A DNA stretch of 64,000 nt from Siniperca chuatsi (GCF_020085105.1 NC_058051.1:25143455-25207454), one strand, 5' to 3'. Shown: positions 23,419 through 36,665, numbered from the stretch's first letter. Numbers and translations: made by a program. The notes: generated by a model not told the origin, from the sequence alone.

Positions 23419-24934
23419 GCAGATGTTCAGTGACAGGACAACCTGTTCATTCAATTTACTGTTTACAAGTTTTTATATCTTTCTTATGCCTTTTTCTCAT
23501 AATATATGAAATAATATGAAACACACTGAGAAAAATGGTGAGTCTGGGATCTGTTTGGAATAGCCCTTAGTCAACATTAACACAGTGAGTAATTATAGTT
23601 ATGACTATAATGTGCCATCAGCTGTAGCCGCCGATGTCAGTGTTTGATGAATCTTATGAGCTTTACTGTCAATTTACTAACTTTTAATTTCACCACTACA
23701 AGGCACAGAAATGCCAATATCTTTTATTTTTCACAGCAGCGGTGAGAACAGGAATGGTCAGAACCTGACAACACCAATGTAGCTTTGAATAAGAGTTCCT
23801 GGGATGTCGGCGTTATCAAAAGCAAAGGCATCTGTTCCACCACTATTAAGCCCTTCCTGGTCATTAAATTTTAATGGAACATTGATTTTATGCTGGAACT
23901 ACTCTTTCTGAGTGACTCAAAAGCCAGAGAAAAATATGGAACAAAATAAAAATGAATCATGACAGTGGACAGGGATTATTATTCTGGTGCTTTTCTTGAT
24001 TGGTTTCCAGGGAATATACAACACTTGAATTCAATCGCTTGTGTCCTTCAGTGTCCTCCAGCAGCACAGCGGCAGTATAATGAGACAGCAGGCAGAGCAG
24101 GGGCTCAGAAACAGGACACTTTGCTGCACTCTTCAGTGTGGGAAAGCAGTGATAGCCATTGCTGTTGTTACACGCTTCTATGCTAGTTATGCCGCTGAAG
24201 GTAAACAAATAACTAAATAAATTGTCAAATGACAAGTTTACAACCAAGTGTTGATTCTTGTGCACGCAGCAACAGCTTACAGTGCTGCAGATCAGGATGT
24301 TGCAGACCGCATATCAACATTCATGTGCGATACTCACACAAACTTTACCCTGGCAGATGTTGTCCCTTATCAGATTTTATGATGAAAGTAAATAACTGAT
24401 TTCATTACATGGCAATGGACTATAAAATAGGGACCTATGCAATCCAATTACATCACCCGTGGGTGAGCTGTGTGTGTAACAACAGTAGCAATGAGTGATC
24501 AGCAAAGGGAGGCAGGTAGGAAGGATGGGGCCGTGCATAAATGTCCCTGCAACACTCTTCAGACAGCCATCGCCTCACACTGCCACACACACTCACAACA
24601 TCTCTAAATGATTGAAAACAACCTGCAAAATTGAGCGTGCTACACTCACACTTCAAAGATATTGACCTGAGAACGGCATCATCTTCTGAGTGAGTGTCGG
24701 AGAGAAAATATAACTGCCTTCTGATGGGGTGAGCGGTTACCACAAGGTTACTGCACAGATCTACATATAGCAGCAAATTCAGGGCTATTAAACACCACAC
24801 ACTGGATTATCATGCTATTTATAGGAAAACTGTACTTATTCAAATTCTGAACTGCTTCCCTGCACAGACAAATTATCTCTATTGCTAAGACGACAGGCAA
24901 AAAAGGAATATGGAGAAAAAAACTATATGAATAT

Positions 24935-25071
24935 AATTGGGGTTTTGGACTCTGATGACGTCACCTTGGGCTCTCTCAACTTGTGATGGGCATTTTTCAC
25001 GTTTTTTGACATTTCATACAATAGAAAATTAATCGATTAATTAAAAAAAGAATCATTAGTTGTGGTCCTAA
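24935..25071. repeat. Fragment of the hAT-type non-autonomous repeat
   Basis: Carries 'ggggttttggactctgatga', 'gtcaccttgggctct', 'gtgatgggcatttttcacg', 'ttgacatttcata' and 'ttagttgtggtccta', the right-hand half of the family seen at 11792-12125. The left half is missing. Confidence 0.6.
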
Positions 25072-25349
25072 AAAATTATGGAGTAAAAATATATTCTTAA
25101 TGGTTTTCACCATCCATTTAAATTTCACAATTGAAAAAAGTATTTTAGTTGCAACTGGTGACTCTCAGTTGTTCAGAGGTGACATAGCAAACAACATGTC
25201 ATCTTTGTAATTAGAAAAACTATCATTACTTAATTCAACACTCCAATTCAACTGGTGCGGCCTTCCCTCTGACCCTTCCCATACATCTGGCGCCATCTGT
25301 TGGCTGATCACGAACTGTCAGCATTAACAATTCAACAACAACAACAACA

Positions 25350-25580
25350 ATTCAATTCAATTTTATTTATATAGCGCCAATTCATAACAGAAGTTAACTC
25401 ATTGCAATTTTCCTATAGAGCAGGTCTAGACCGTACTCTTTATAATCTTATTTACAGAGACCCAACAAATCCCACCACGAGCAAGCATTTGGCGACGGTG
25501 GCAAGAAAAAACATCCTTTAAGAGGCAGAAACCTCGGACAGAACCAGACTCAATGGTGGGCGGCCATCTGCCGCTGCCGG
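25350..25580 (+). repeat. Teleost interspersed repeat (SINE/LINE-tail type)
   Basis: Begins 'ttcaattcaattttatttat' and 'atagcgccaattcat', then 'cgagcaagcatttggcgacg', 'gcagaaacctcggacagaac' and 'gggcggccatctgccgctgc'. I recognise this order of blocks from many teleost genomes as a high-copy dispersed repeat; its exact class is not certain. A short AAC run precedes it at 25331-25349. Confidence 0.6.
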
Positions 25581-28500
25581 ACAACATCAACCTGTGTTTG
25601 CTGATGATGGTGCCATCAGTTCAACTGGATAATTCAACTGTAGAAATATTCTCCTCTATTATTTTATTTTCAAAATGAAAACATGAATCTCCATTCAAAC
25701 AATCTCCATGTTATAACCAGTCTGCATGCATACTGACCAACAAGAGGTTGGTAAAACCATTCGGTTTAACCAGTCAGGGTCAACCAACTGTAACTGCCCC
25801 TTTAAGAGCTAACAGTTTGTCTTTTCACATTCTGCATCACAGGAGAGATGCTCATTAAAAGCGCCTCCATTCCTCACTGTTTCATCAAGTGAGACTGCCA
25901 AGCTCTTTAACTCAGTGTTCTTGATGTTTATGCTGTTTGTGTAAAACCCATCTGTTTCCTCGTCTCTGTTGGCAGAGGGTCCACCTCATCCGTATGCTTC
26001 TCTTTTTGAAGTCATGTCAAAATCGCATTTTTATGCATCTAAGATATCCAACTTGTCATCAGCACTCAAGCAAAAGTCAAGGAGGGCACTCCTTAAATAG
26101 CTCCTCTTTTCCCTTCATATACAATACATGCAGAAACAAGGATAGCAAAGGAATTACAGATGTGAGGATTTTATCATTTGTTTTCGAGATAAATAAGATA
26201 ATTTTAACAATTCTTTTGTGGCTTTCTATGTTGATATTTAAGCTTTAACTGTTGAAAAATGTTATTCTGCTTCTGTTTTAGAGTAAAGTTAATGAACTGA
26301 AATGTAAATGGTATGAAAGACTACAACTTAATCCACATCTAAATAATCTCACTCTAAAGCACCACTTATTTTCTCTCTCTGGATGAGGTTGGGAGAGCAA
26401 ATTTATTTCTAGGCAAGAAAGATCATTAGACAGAAATCCTGTTCTGGGCAGCTGTACTAGAAGGAGATGTGCAGAAAATAATTTCATAGGTTTAGGCAAT
26501 GAGAGCCACCAGTGAATAATCAACATCAGTGAACAAATCAGTCATACATTCAGCCACAAACACAGCAACATCCACTGTTGCTAAACCGTGTCACGATTTG
26601 AGACACATTCATCTATCACAAAGCTATAGTCTGAAGACTGAAAATTGCTGTCAGAATAATTATCACTTTAAAAGCATGTCAATGTGTAAAAAAAAAGAAA
26701 AAAAGAAAAAAAAGAAGGTATAAATAAATATAGCTCACTTCCCTGTCGGAAAGCTGGCAGGTAATTTTCTCCAGCTGCTCTAAGTGTGACAATCCCACAG
26801 GGACTGAAATCTAATATTAACAGCAAATCATTATGTGAGAACTGTTCTTCCGTGACCTGCCGCTGTACCTGTGTGACTAACTCAATCTAAGTAATTGAGA
26901 TATGTTAGCGACTAGAATACAGTCCTGCTGTGACAGCAGAGGGTCACGCAGAGTGTAGTGGGACTCCAAACACACCTCAGCACTGGAGATGATTTACATG
27001 TCTATATGCTTTGACTGACAGGGTCTTTTCTCTTCGTGTGATGCTGGGGTTTTTTGGCGCGTGATGAAGTGGCTTTTGATTGACAGCAAAGAAGCGACAT
27101 AAATCTGACACTGTATAAAGTGGTGAATGCCCAGGAGGGATATGTCACCATACATATTTACTATACTGTATTTATTCATACAGAAACACCAAGTCATGCA
27201 GCCAGATGCACGATCCATGTCAGTATATCACAGTCTAATTGGAGTTCTTCAGCTGTTTTTACAATATAATGATGTCAGCTAAATTGCTCTTAAAGAAAAA
27301 AAAATGTAAGGTGGCTTTCAAAGCTAAGTTTGGGGAAATTATAAACAGATTGTCACTGTTACTGCAAAGCTATTACTTGACAATGGGGCGAAAAAATTGA
27401 TTACATTCACTGCAGCACCTACATTACAAAGTGTATTTTGTTTTGTTTTAATCTACAAGGATATATAATGTACTGATACCACTGTTAATGATTACATACT
27501 ATATATAGACCTCCTTCATGTTGTAACTGATCCCCGTGTGACCAATTAATCAACATAAAAGGCGCTGCCATTGTAGTTCAAAGTATTTGTAATAATTCAA
27601 TATAATGGCCTGCCTCTCCTGTCCAAGAAATCATTTTTAATTGTCTCATTAGAAGATGCTGTAGCTGTGGTTTTGAGAAAACAACAATAGTTCTGTTTCC
27701 ACTCCACTGCCACAGATCTTTGAAGCTTTCCACTTACCTGTGCAATGCTGCGGGCTCAGACGTCCTTTTTTTTTGTAACCACAGCAACCTGGCTGGCTCT
27801 TTGAAATCCCTGCAAAAATAGAATATCACCAAGGAGGAAGCCTATATCATGCAACAGTCGACAATACAAAACACTGACCTCATTAAAAACTATTGTCACC
27901 AAAGGATTCTGGGCTTGTAATGGCTCTTTTCAACTGCATGACTAATTGCTGGAGTGAATTTTAATGAGAAACAGTTTTGGCCATGAAATGAATAAGTTAT
28001 CTTACAAAAGGGGTAAAGTTTATGTTTGGTATCTCATGTACATGCCATGAAATATTCAACAGCTATCTCCAATACGGGCATGTTTTCATGCTAAGAAGCA
28101 GACTTGTTAACCTTAATGTTTAATGTGTAATGAATAACATTGTTTATCAGCTTGATACTGAGTTTTTCTCATTATATAGAAAATTACTTATTAACATGAT
28201 TTTGATGACATGTTTCAGAAGTCCGCTGCAGAAAATGGCCATTACTTCTGTTGGGGTCTCAGACACTCTGAAAAGCATGGTTAAATACACTCTATATCTG
28301 TGATTGGTGTTATTTTTGCGCAGCACTATCCTTCCCAAATCCCAAATAAGTCTATTAGGATTTCTGTCATTGGAGTTTTAAAACAATTTGAGCAAGAGAT
28401 GTCAAACTTGGGTCTAACTGACCTCAAACACAGAACCATGTAAGATAACATTCTGTACGTTTCTTTTTCTGTGAATTTTTGGCAAATAAAATTAATATAT

Positions 28501-28663
28501 ATTCATTCATGCATAGCCCATATAAAATAATCACGTGAAATATTTCCTTATTTGGTGTAATAACAATGCTCTATGTCCATATTTTGTCACCTTCATCAAA
28601 TGTACAAGCCCAGTTTGTGGCAAAGGGAACTATACTACTATACTGATGAACCTACAAATCATT

Positions 28664-29150
28664 ATCACCTGAATCTGCAGCTCCCCTCTGCTTTACTTTT
28701 TTACAGTGAGTTTCAGCTCATTGTTTAGCTGTCCAGCTGCAAACTTTACTGTTTTGAATCATTTACCGCTCTCATAGCGTTGTTTTCAGACAGACACAGT
28801 TAGCAACTAGGTGAGCTGGTGAACATAGTGGAGCATTTAGCAGCTAAACAGCCAGATATATCTCCCTCAGGAGTTGGTAGAGACCAAAAACTGAGCTAAA
28901 AGAGAGTGACTATTGGACTTACATTCATCAGGTGGACCACAGACTATATATACAGTCTATGAGGTGGACACGCACGACTCCAAATTAATGATAATGTTGC
29001 TCCATAACTGCTGGATGTGCAAATAAGCAACTGTTTGCTAACAAGTTCGCCACATCAACTTAAAAGGTCATGATGTGTCAAAGTTGTGTTGTTGTTACAA
29101 CTTATTTCTGCTTCCCCAAAGCGGCCAAATCAGTTACTGCAGGTTTAAGC
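28664..29150. repeat. Second copy of the 8595-9033 repeat segment
   Basis: Same blocks in the same order as 8595-9033, with small insertions such as an 'agactatatatacagtctat' palindrome near 28941. The long inverted arms of the 8173-9388 element are absent. It ends about 300 bp before the srxn1 start. Confidence 0.7.
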
Positions 29151-29358
29151 AGCGATGTAACGCTATGCTAGTTAGCTAGTTAGCTAATTCAGGCATTATC
29201 TTTCTGTCTGGACAGCGAACGCTAGTCTAACAACATTTATGCCAAATTGTTAATGAAACAAATACAAGTTTTTACTTTAGATAAAAACAAGTAATTTGGG
29301 CTCTTTGAATGCCAAATGTAGTTCCAACGGACCAAATAGGGCGTTGGATATTTGTGAT

Positions 29359-29378
29359 TGACAGCGCGGAAGACCAAT
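29359..29378 (+). promoter_or_regulatory. srxn1: srxn1 proximal promoter: ARE-like core and CCAAT box
   Basis: TGACAGCGC at 29359-29367 fits the antioxidant-response core TGACnnnGC, except that the base before it is T instead of a purine. CCAAT follows at 29374-29378. Both lie 90-170 bp upstream of the start codons. Vertebrate SRXN1 is an Nrf2/AP-1 target, so an ARE is expected here. The assignment is by pattern and needs a functional test. Confidence 0.35.
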
Positions 29379-29530
29379 GAAAAGCTTCCGTTACAGATAC
29401 TACGTAAGCAAACCAGCAACAAGGAAGTAAAGAAACACTCGCACGGAGAACTACAGTCGGTAGTTAAATGTTTCGGTTGTGGCACGGCGCTAAAACTAGA
29501 GGGAAGCTGTTGGTTTTACCCCGTAGAAAC

Positions 29531-31323
29531 ATGTCGGTGGCGTCGTCTCAGGACGGTGCGGCGGACGGTAAAAACAGCGTCAGCAGGTCGATTCACTCGG
29601 ACACCGTCGAGGAGGTTCACAACGTCCCGATGCACGTCATCATCAGACCGATTCCTCCGGTACTGGACGAGCTGAAAGTTCAGAGTCTGATGAACTCAAT
29701 AAAGGTAACCCAGTTATTGTTTTATTTAATGTAATTTGTAAATGTATGGGTATAGGCCGTGGCATTAAGATGTAGTAAAACGCCTGGCCTACAACATTGC
29801 TGTGAATTAGAAACCTAATGTAAAATCACTTTTACATTAATTTCAGGTCCATGTGCATATTTATGCTGCTTGAATATTATCTCCTTAATTCCTCTTATAT
29901 TACAGGAAGATATACAGTGGTGTGTTTGTGGCGTATATTGAGCAAATTAGTGTTATGTCCCCTGTAAGTGATGAAAAGTAATATATTTACTCAAGTACTG
30001 TACTTAAGTACAGGTTTATAGTACTTGAGTATTTCCTTTTCATGTTACTATTGTTTACTACATTTATCTGACCGTTATACTGTAGTTAGTTACCAGAGCT
30101 GTAGACTTGAGACTTCACATACTTTAGTCTTGACCCCCTAAAAAACTTTACTGGACTTGATACTTGTAAACAAAAGCATTCAAGTCTCAGGTTTTGACCC
30201 GGTAAAATCTCAAAACAGTAAAAATAAATAGGATGCTGGGAGAGGTGGGCCTTGTATGGTGTCACACCTTGAATATTTCATTATTAGACATTATTAGACA
30301 TATGCATTGATGGGATTTAGTCTCTGCTAAAAAACAAACAAGACTATTAACACAGCTGTGAAAGTAAAATATCACAAGTGGTCAGCATTCAGAGACCTGA
30401 ATGACTTGTAGCTTGACTTGCAAGTTGCTTTTAAATACTTGAGACTTGATGGATTTGTCTCGATTGGACTTACCCTAAAAGAATGTTAAAACAGCTTTGC
30501 TAGTTATGATTAGTTTATAAAATATGATGCATTCAGGGCCGAGCTACCATTGAGGACATAAAGCTCATGTCCACTGTAATATTTATGGGAATGTAGAGGT
30601 TTTATATTGACATATAGAGGAGTTTACAGTCAATGATTTCACACATTTTACATGTGTTTTTAGTCAAAATAAATATATAAATACATTTATTTATTAAAAT
30701 GAAATGATATTTTGTATTTTCCACCAGAATTACCTACATGGCACCAGACCATAATGTGAGGAGATCAAATTTACAGAAAATATATTTTAACATTAAATTG
30801 AAAGGGACCGTTCTGCATAATGAGCACTTTTACTTTTGATACTTAAAGTACAATTTGCTGATAATAATTTTGTATTTTCCCATTGTGGTATGTCTAAGTA
30901 AAAGGTCTGAGTACTACCTCCACCACTGCCTATAATGTTCTTACAATATTCCTGCAGGAGCGTGTCTGTAGTAACATTTAGCTACTCACTCATACTATAG
31001 TTTCCCTGTAATTATTACAGCATAGTTGTTGTTTTTTTTGCAGTACTTGCATAATTTCTGCTCCACACCTGCTGTACAGTATGAATTAATTGTCAGTTTG
31101 TATTTCCTTCCAGGAGACAGCAGACATCAGTGTTGTTCCTCCCATTGATGTGCTCTGGATCAAAGGCAGAGAGGGGGGAAATTACTACTACTCTTTTGGA
31201 GGCTGTCACAGGTTTGCTGCGTATCAGAGGTTGAACATGCCGACCATCCCAGCCAAGCTCATCAGATCAAACATCTCAGACCTCAGCACTTATTTGGGGG
31301 CTTCAACGCCTGATCTGCGGTGA
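29531..31323 (+). CDS. srxn1: Sulfiredoxin 1 (cysteine sulfinic acid reductase)
   Basis: Two exons: coding from ATG 29531 to 29704 (AAG before gtaacc), and 31114-31323 (after ccttccag), phase 0, 127 aa. Sulfiredoxin uses ATP to reduce over-oxidised (Cys-SO2H) 2-Cys peroxiredoxins in the cytosol and, under stress, in mitochondria. The sequence shows [19 protein letters not shown], then [25 protein letters not shown] with the catalytic Cys (TGT 31204-31206, residue 89) in the GCHR loop, IPAKL, and the C-terminal [10 protein letters not shown], all as in vertebrate sulfiredoxins. Human is 137 aa. An in-frame ATG at 29468, directly after a TAA stop, would add 21 basic residues (148 aa). Its context is weak (T at -3), while 29531 has A at -3, so 29531 is preferred. 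The intron holds a hAT-like repeat. Confidence 0.94.
29966..30928. mobile_element. hAT-like non-autonomous element in the srxn1 intron, interrupted by another repeat
   Basis: The left end ('agtgatgaaaagtaat', 'ttactcaagtactgtactta', 'acttgagtatttcc') and the right end ('gggaccgttctgcataatga', 'gcacttttacttttgatact', 'ctacctccaccactg') match the family seen intact at 38092-38652. Between about 30090 and 30490 lies unrelated sequence rich in 'gacttgagacttc' and 'cttgacttgcaagttg' motifs. It resembles a second dispersed repeat inserted in the first. Flanking duplications are no longer clear. Confidence 0.65.
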
Positions 31324-34300
31324 CCCCTGAGCAGCTTGGCTCAGGTGACTCAAACAGAGTTTTGACTGCTGGTGACTGCAGAGCAAAGGATGTACCAGTA
31401 GGGGGAAACGTAACTCTTTAGTTAAACACATGACATTTTACATGTGAAACCACTGAAATGTAATTTAAAGGGGGTGTGTGTGTGTATGTTTGTAAATTTT
31501 GTAAGTTATATATTTTTACCAAGTGAATGTCTGTTATTTAATAGGTTTTACCTTCAAACACCAGTTGTGCTTGCACATAAAAAGTTATTTAAATGGTCGT
31601 TTTCCCGCAGTTATTTTCTTGTTCGTTTCGACTTGTTATAGTAGGAAAAGCACATGTGTCACTAATCACATTAGTATCTGTTGTTTTCAAGTGTCCCATT
31701 AAGCCATGACAGTGTGACAGTGAGCCAGCATGCACAATATGTTGTTGCATTCAGGCCATGTCGGCAGAATTGGAAGAACAGGAAAAAGTCCCATTATTCC
31801 GACTTGGGAGTGTTCACGCATTATTCCAAGATGGTAGCCTTGAAGTTGCACCATATAAACCGTCTAAACGGGTTACTTTTTCTGTATAATGGAAATATAG
31901 GCCCTTTTAAACTAGTTGAATTGACTGTCAATATTGAATGTCAGTATTAAGATGTAACTGTGGTTTTTGTAGCTTTTTGTTGAAACTTTCTGTAGCTCTT
32001 TTCACTAAGTGGGAGATATTGTTGCTGTCAGAATTTCCTGATAATTACAGCGCTGAGTCACAGACACTGTGTAGTTTTTCCAACTCAGCTCCTATTTACT
32101 ATATAATGCACTATATTTACCGTCTGCCATTTTATTTGAGTGTCCGAATTCTGCGTGTGTAAATGTATACACCGTATATTGCCCAAAAATAGTGCCCATG
32201 ACATTACCATACTTCCTGCTAACAATCGATAAAAATACAAGTTGTCTCACATTCAGGTTATTTTAATCTGATATTATCATAAGGTTTCTGTAGTCTTTTT
32301 TTTGTGGCACTAGTGTTAATTTTAGAAATCAACTGCTTTGTTTGCAGCAGCAGGATATGAGCAGGAAATGTGCGTTATTTCAATAACTAAATGAACAACA
32401 TGCCTGTAACTACTTATACTTAAGTAGGACTGTACCAAATGTTGCAACAAAGTACAGTATTTAATTTTTTATCAAAACTTTATGAAGTCCCATGCACAGG
32501 CAACTTGATCGTGATGTTTTAGACAACACAAGAAGACGAGGTAACAGAAAGGAGCCTGTAGACCAGATGGTTTGTAGAAGGAGTCAGGTGTTGATGAGAA
32601 CATCAGGCTGACAACGTCTCGTGCCAAAATGCAAAATGTTGTCGAGTCGTGCTGAGTCTGCCCCTTCTTCCCGTCATCAGTCTTTCTTACTCGTCGTCTC
32701 TGAGAAGGATCCCTCTTGTAACCTTCCAGATTGTGTTTTGCCAAAGAAAGAGGATGAATGAGAAGCACAGTCCAGGTCAGTTCGTATGAAAACCAAACCT
32801 AAACCAAAGCCTTTTCTCACTTCCTTGAAGTGCCATCAGATAAAATAATTTTACAAATTTGTGTAAAAATTAATGGCTGACTCAATGCGAGCTCCGAGCT
32901 GCTTGATGGTCTCCCTTTGTGGCTATCGAGGAAATGAAAGGAGACCTGGGGCAGCTTTTACCGACCGGCCCTAAAGGACTCTAAATTTCTCCTCTGAATC
33001 GTCGCGTGTGAGAAGACTTCCTGTGGCTCGCTCACTGTCTGGGAGTAACCATATCCTCAAAGGGTTTTTGACACGCAACACCGGTATGAAAAAAGTTTTT
33101 TGCACCTGTTGCTTCGGGGAGCGTTTTTTCCATGGGTGGTTCTGTATGCTTTATCTTTGAGGATTTAAACAGATCAAGGGGATTTAGGGGGGTAAGAAGA
33201 GGAAGTGTTTTTCACAAATGGATTGGGTCCATGTCACTTCTCATATACTTTTTTGCCGTTTGCTGTTGTATTGCTCAGTGATGACTTAACAAATTAACTT
33301 GTGTCGACTAATTTATGTTTAGTTCATGAGATTTGGTGACGCCTTTTGATGCCCTAAGCAGGGTTTGATTCTCTCTGTTCAGCATAGTTTCTCTCCTGCA
33401 ATATCACTACAAAAAAAAGATATTACCAACATAAATACAGGAAATTGAACACATGAATCTAAGGACACTATTGCTATAACCAAAAACAATATGACTAATG
33501 ATGGAAGAATACAAAACAGAGCTGAGCTGATTTTTTTTTTTATGTTCAAAAAGTTAAAATGGTTTTGACATTTTGTTTGACTTTTTTCATGTTATTTTGA
33601 GGGCCCTCTGGTTGGCTGCGAGGCTCTAAGCAGCAACTTAGTTTGTGCATGATGTGAACAAGATATTATATGTAGATTTTTTTAATCAGAAGTACTGAAG
33701 CTAAGAGACATGGCTAACCTTCAATGTAAAAGGATTGTTCAAAATAAAATGAGACTGGAACTTGGAGTTGTGTTGTATGGTCCTCATTCATCTGAGACAC
33801 AGTAATTATCTGTGTTAAGCAAGTTTTATTAGTTATGTTGACTGTTGGGGTGACGCCAAACAATGAACAATCAACACAATTTCCTTTAGTTAAACCCCTC
33901 AGAAACCTGAGATTGTAATGAATGGCCTTCAGTCTGTTTCTGATTAGAACGAGAGTGAAAATTTCTCATTTATTATCTTTTGGTGATACAGAGAGAATCA
34001 CTCATTCCTCTACAAGCACTCGCCACACCTTCTGCTGCAGTGACATTGTTTATCATAACACACACAGATTTCTCTATTTTTGGCACTTTTCCCACTAAAC
34101 TCTATTACCTGCAGAGTGGGCTTGTACACATCTGCACCATATAGTACTGTACAAACAAAAGTTGAATTGCTCTTTTAGTTTTTACTGTAACCAGGTTGAA
34201 AAAAAGGGGTTGTTTAAAATCTGTTTAAAATTTTACAAGCCTGCTTTTGCATTCTTCTATATTTATCATCGCAGATTTCTCCTGGGATGTATAATTGTTT

Positions 34301-35979
34301 TAACGGGGATAAGCATTGATAGAAAGAGCTTTTGCCTTTTCATCACTGCTGAGTCTATGAAGTGATCCAGTGGGAGAATAAAACTGCCTTACAAGACTTT
34401 AAAAATCTGATTCTGGCTCTCCTGTGGAGTCAGTCTACATTTAAAATACAGCTAAAAAAAAAAAAAAGATATCTGGTTAGCCAGCTCACCCATTTGTTCC
34501 ACTTGGGGAGGCATTACAACCAAATCCTCTTGAAAGAGTTTAGGTGTTTGAGTCGACTTCTCACAGCTTCCTATCCGGAATTCCCTCAGACTACTGCTGG
34601 CTGCAGGCGTGTAATTTGTGCCAGATTTGCAATGCCGTATCCACCCTCTGACCTCACCACTGTGTGCTCTGTGAAACATTGTACATGAACCTTCTTCTCT
34701 GTGTAGCTTTATGATATATTATGTATTTAGTATACATGTGGTATGATAGCAGATAGATTATATTTCACACAAGCTTCAAACTTGTGGCTTACTAATATGG
34801 CTCTATTTGCTTAGCCCTGCCAATCAGAGTGAACATATTATCATGTACTACACATCAGCTTTGTCCTCTACCAGCTGTTGACTTCAGCTGTAGGTGAATC
34901 TACAAACATCTGAGCCCACATGCAACAGAACCTGCTCCACAAGGGAGGTGGGTGATGCACCTACACGTTAACATGTGTACTCGCAGTGTTTGTCAATAGG
35001 GCCCCAGCACCTCAAGAAAAACAGGTACTGTATGTCCCTGGCTTCCAACACAGATGTGGAGAAAATATAGACACATTTAGCAGATAAAGCCGGGTTATCA
35101 ATCAGTGCCTAAACCATGATGCCATAGTATAGTTCCCCTCGACAAATGCTTTGCTGAACAAGGATGAGGGAAAATATGTGATATGTTGTTGTGTTTAAGC
35201 CTGTTTCCTCATCCATTTTTTTCTGCAACGCCTGACCATAACCTACCCTAAGTGCTGCCAGAAACACTGGGTGACAGAGGAAACAGACCTCCCAAATCCC
35301 ACAAAAAGACTAAAACCAACAGTGCGTTAGTCCTGACTTCCCCAGCCTGTCTTTTGCTTTCAACCCCAAGCCCATTTGTTTCTACTGAAGAAATCAATCG
35401 TCAAAACAGATCTCGATTTTATAATTTCAAATTGTAATAAAAGCCGGAACGTCCAGAAACAGCTGGGCACTGTAGTTTCTGGCAAATGTTACTCAAACAG
35501 GAGTAAATAGTGTATTTGTTGAACTATTTTCAGCCGCAGATTTCATTCTCTAGTGAGTATTTACTGCAGCAGGACTGTGTCTGTGGTATCAGCAGTGTTC
35601 CTTGTAACGAAGGAACATGTCACCCAGTGCATTGGCGGGGCTCATTGATGTGTTTTTAATCGTTTTTGGACAACAATAGAGCTCTATGGCACAGAGGAAT
35701 AAACTATATCCGGCTTTGGCTACACAAATATACTTGTTAGTGAAGAAAAGTGGATGAGGGGCAGAATGACTGCTTCCCAACAGAATTAAATAGGCCCACT
35801 CCGATTGGCTGTGCACTTAAATGCACATTTTAATGCAGTAAGTAAACTAGATGATACTGTACCTCAGCCACACCTGTGTGAAATAGAACTAATTGCTATT
35901 ATGCCATATTTATATATTTTACATGGGTTTTATTTGGTCTTTTTTTTCAATGGTGTAGTTAATGAAATGCTTACAATGT
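31324..35979. other. Gene-free interval after srxn1 (may contain its 3' UTR)
   Basis: No further exon was recognised. Some of the first kilobases may be srxn1 3' UTR; the poly(A) site could not be fixed, one candidate AATAAA being near 33744. An AACAGGTG-type E-box on the minus strand lies at 33103-33110. The rest is unassigned. Confidence 0.45.
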
Positions 35980-36665
35980 TAACTCTAATATGCTGATGTA
36001 TAGCATGTATAATGTTTACTTTGTTCACCATATAAGGTAGTGTGGTAGCATGCTAACATTTGCTAATTAGCACTCAACACAATGTACAGTTGAAGTAATG
36101 GGAATGTTGTTTGTTTTAATTAACATTTTGACCCAATAATGGTGCTAGATGAAAGGTCAGATAATCACCAATGTTATTACAATTCATCCTTAGGGGGACA
36201 TGAATGTGTGTGTGTACCACATTTCATGGCATTTCATCCAACAGTTGCCGAGACATTTCACTCAAAACTCACCCAAAAGTCAGACTATCGCCAAAGTCAT
36301 TAGGATTCATCCTCCGGGTACTACGAATGTCTACCAAATTTTGTGACAATTCATCCAGTGAATGTTGTGATATTTCACAAGATAAGTGAAAACTTTGACC
36401 TGCTGGTGGCACTAGAGAAAAAGTCAGATGATCACCAAAATTATAAGGGTTCATCCTCTGGGGACCACGAATATCTGCAGCAAATTTCATGGCAATTAAT
36501 CCAATAGTTGTTGAAACATTTGACTTAACGGCAAAAATGTCAACCTCATAGTGGCGCTAGAGGACAAGTGAGGGAATAACCATAGTCATTAGGATTCATC
36601 CTCTGGGGACCGTGAATGTCTGTACAACATTTCATGGCAATCCATCTTATATAGTGATGGACCGA
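35980..36665 (+). repeat. Teleost dispersed repeat with ~130-bp internal repeat units
   Basis: A lead segment containing 'agcatgctaacatttgctaa' is followed by four diverged units. Each has 'caaagtcattaggattcatc', 'ctctggggaccacgaat', 'atttcatggcaat' and 'atccaatagttgttgaaaca' in varying states. I recognise the unit from many teleost genomes. Spacing is irregular, units are diverged, and there is no coding content. A fragment sharing the lead segment in inverted orientation lies at 61640-61720. Confidence 0.7.

Larger units (their letters stand above)
21161..29358. other. Gene-free interval between scrt2 and srxn1
   Basis: No host exon could be recognised in about 8 kb. The interval holds microsatellites, a hAT-type fragment, a teleost interspersed repeat at 25350-25580 and the segment at 28664-29150, all listed separately. 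An AACAGGTG E-box lies at 22033-22040. The remaining sequence is unassigned. Confidence 0.5.

Noticed and set aside
23309-23519. ORFs encoding His-Thr runs
   Set aside because: Translation of the CA microsatellite.
35980-36665. CRISPR-like array of regularly repeated blocks
   Set aside because: Units are about 130 bp, diverged and irregular, in a vertebrate chromosome; it is a dispersed eukaryotic repeat.
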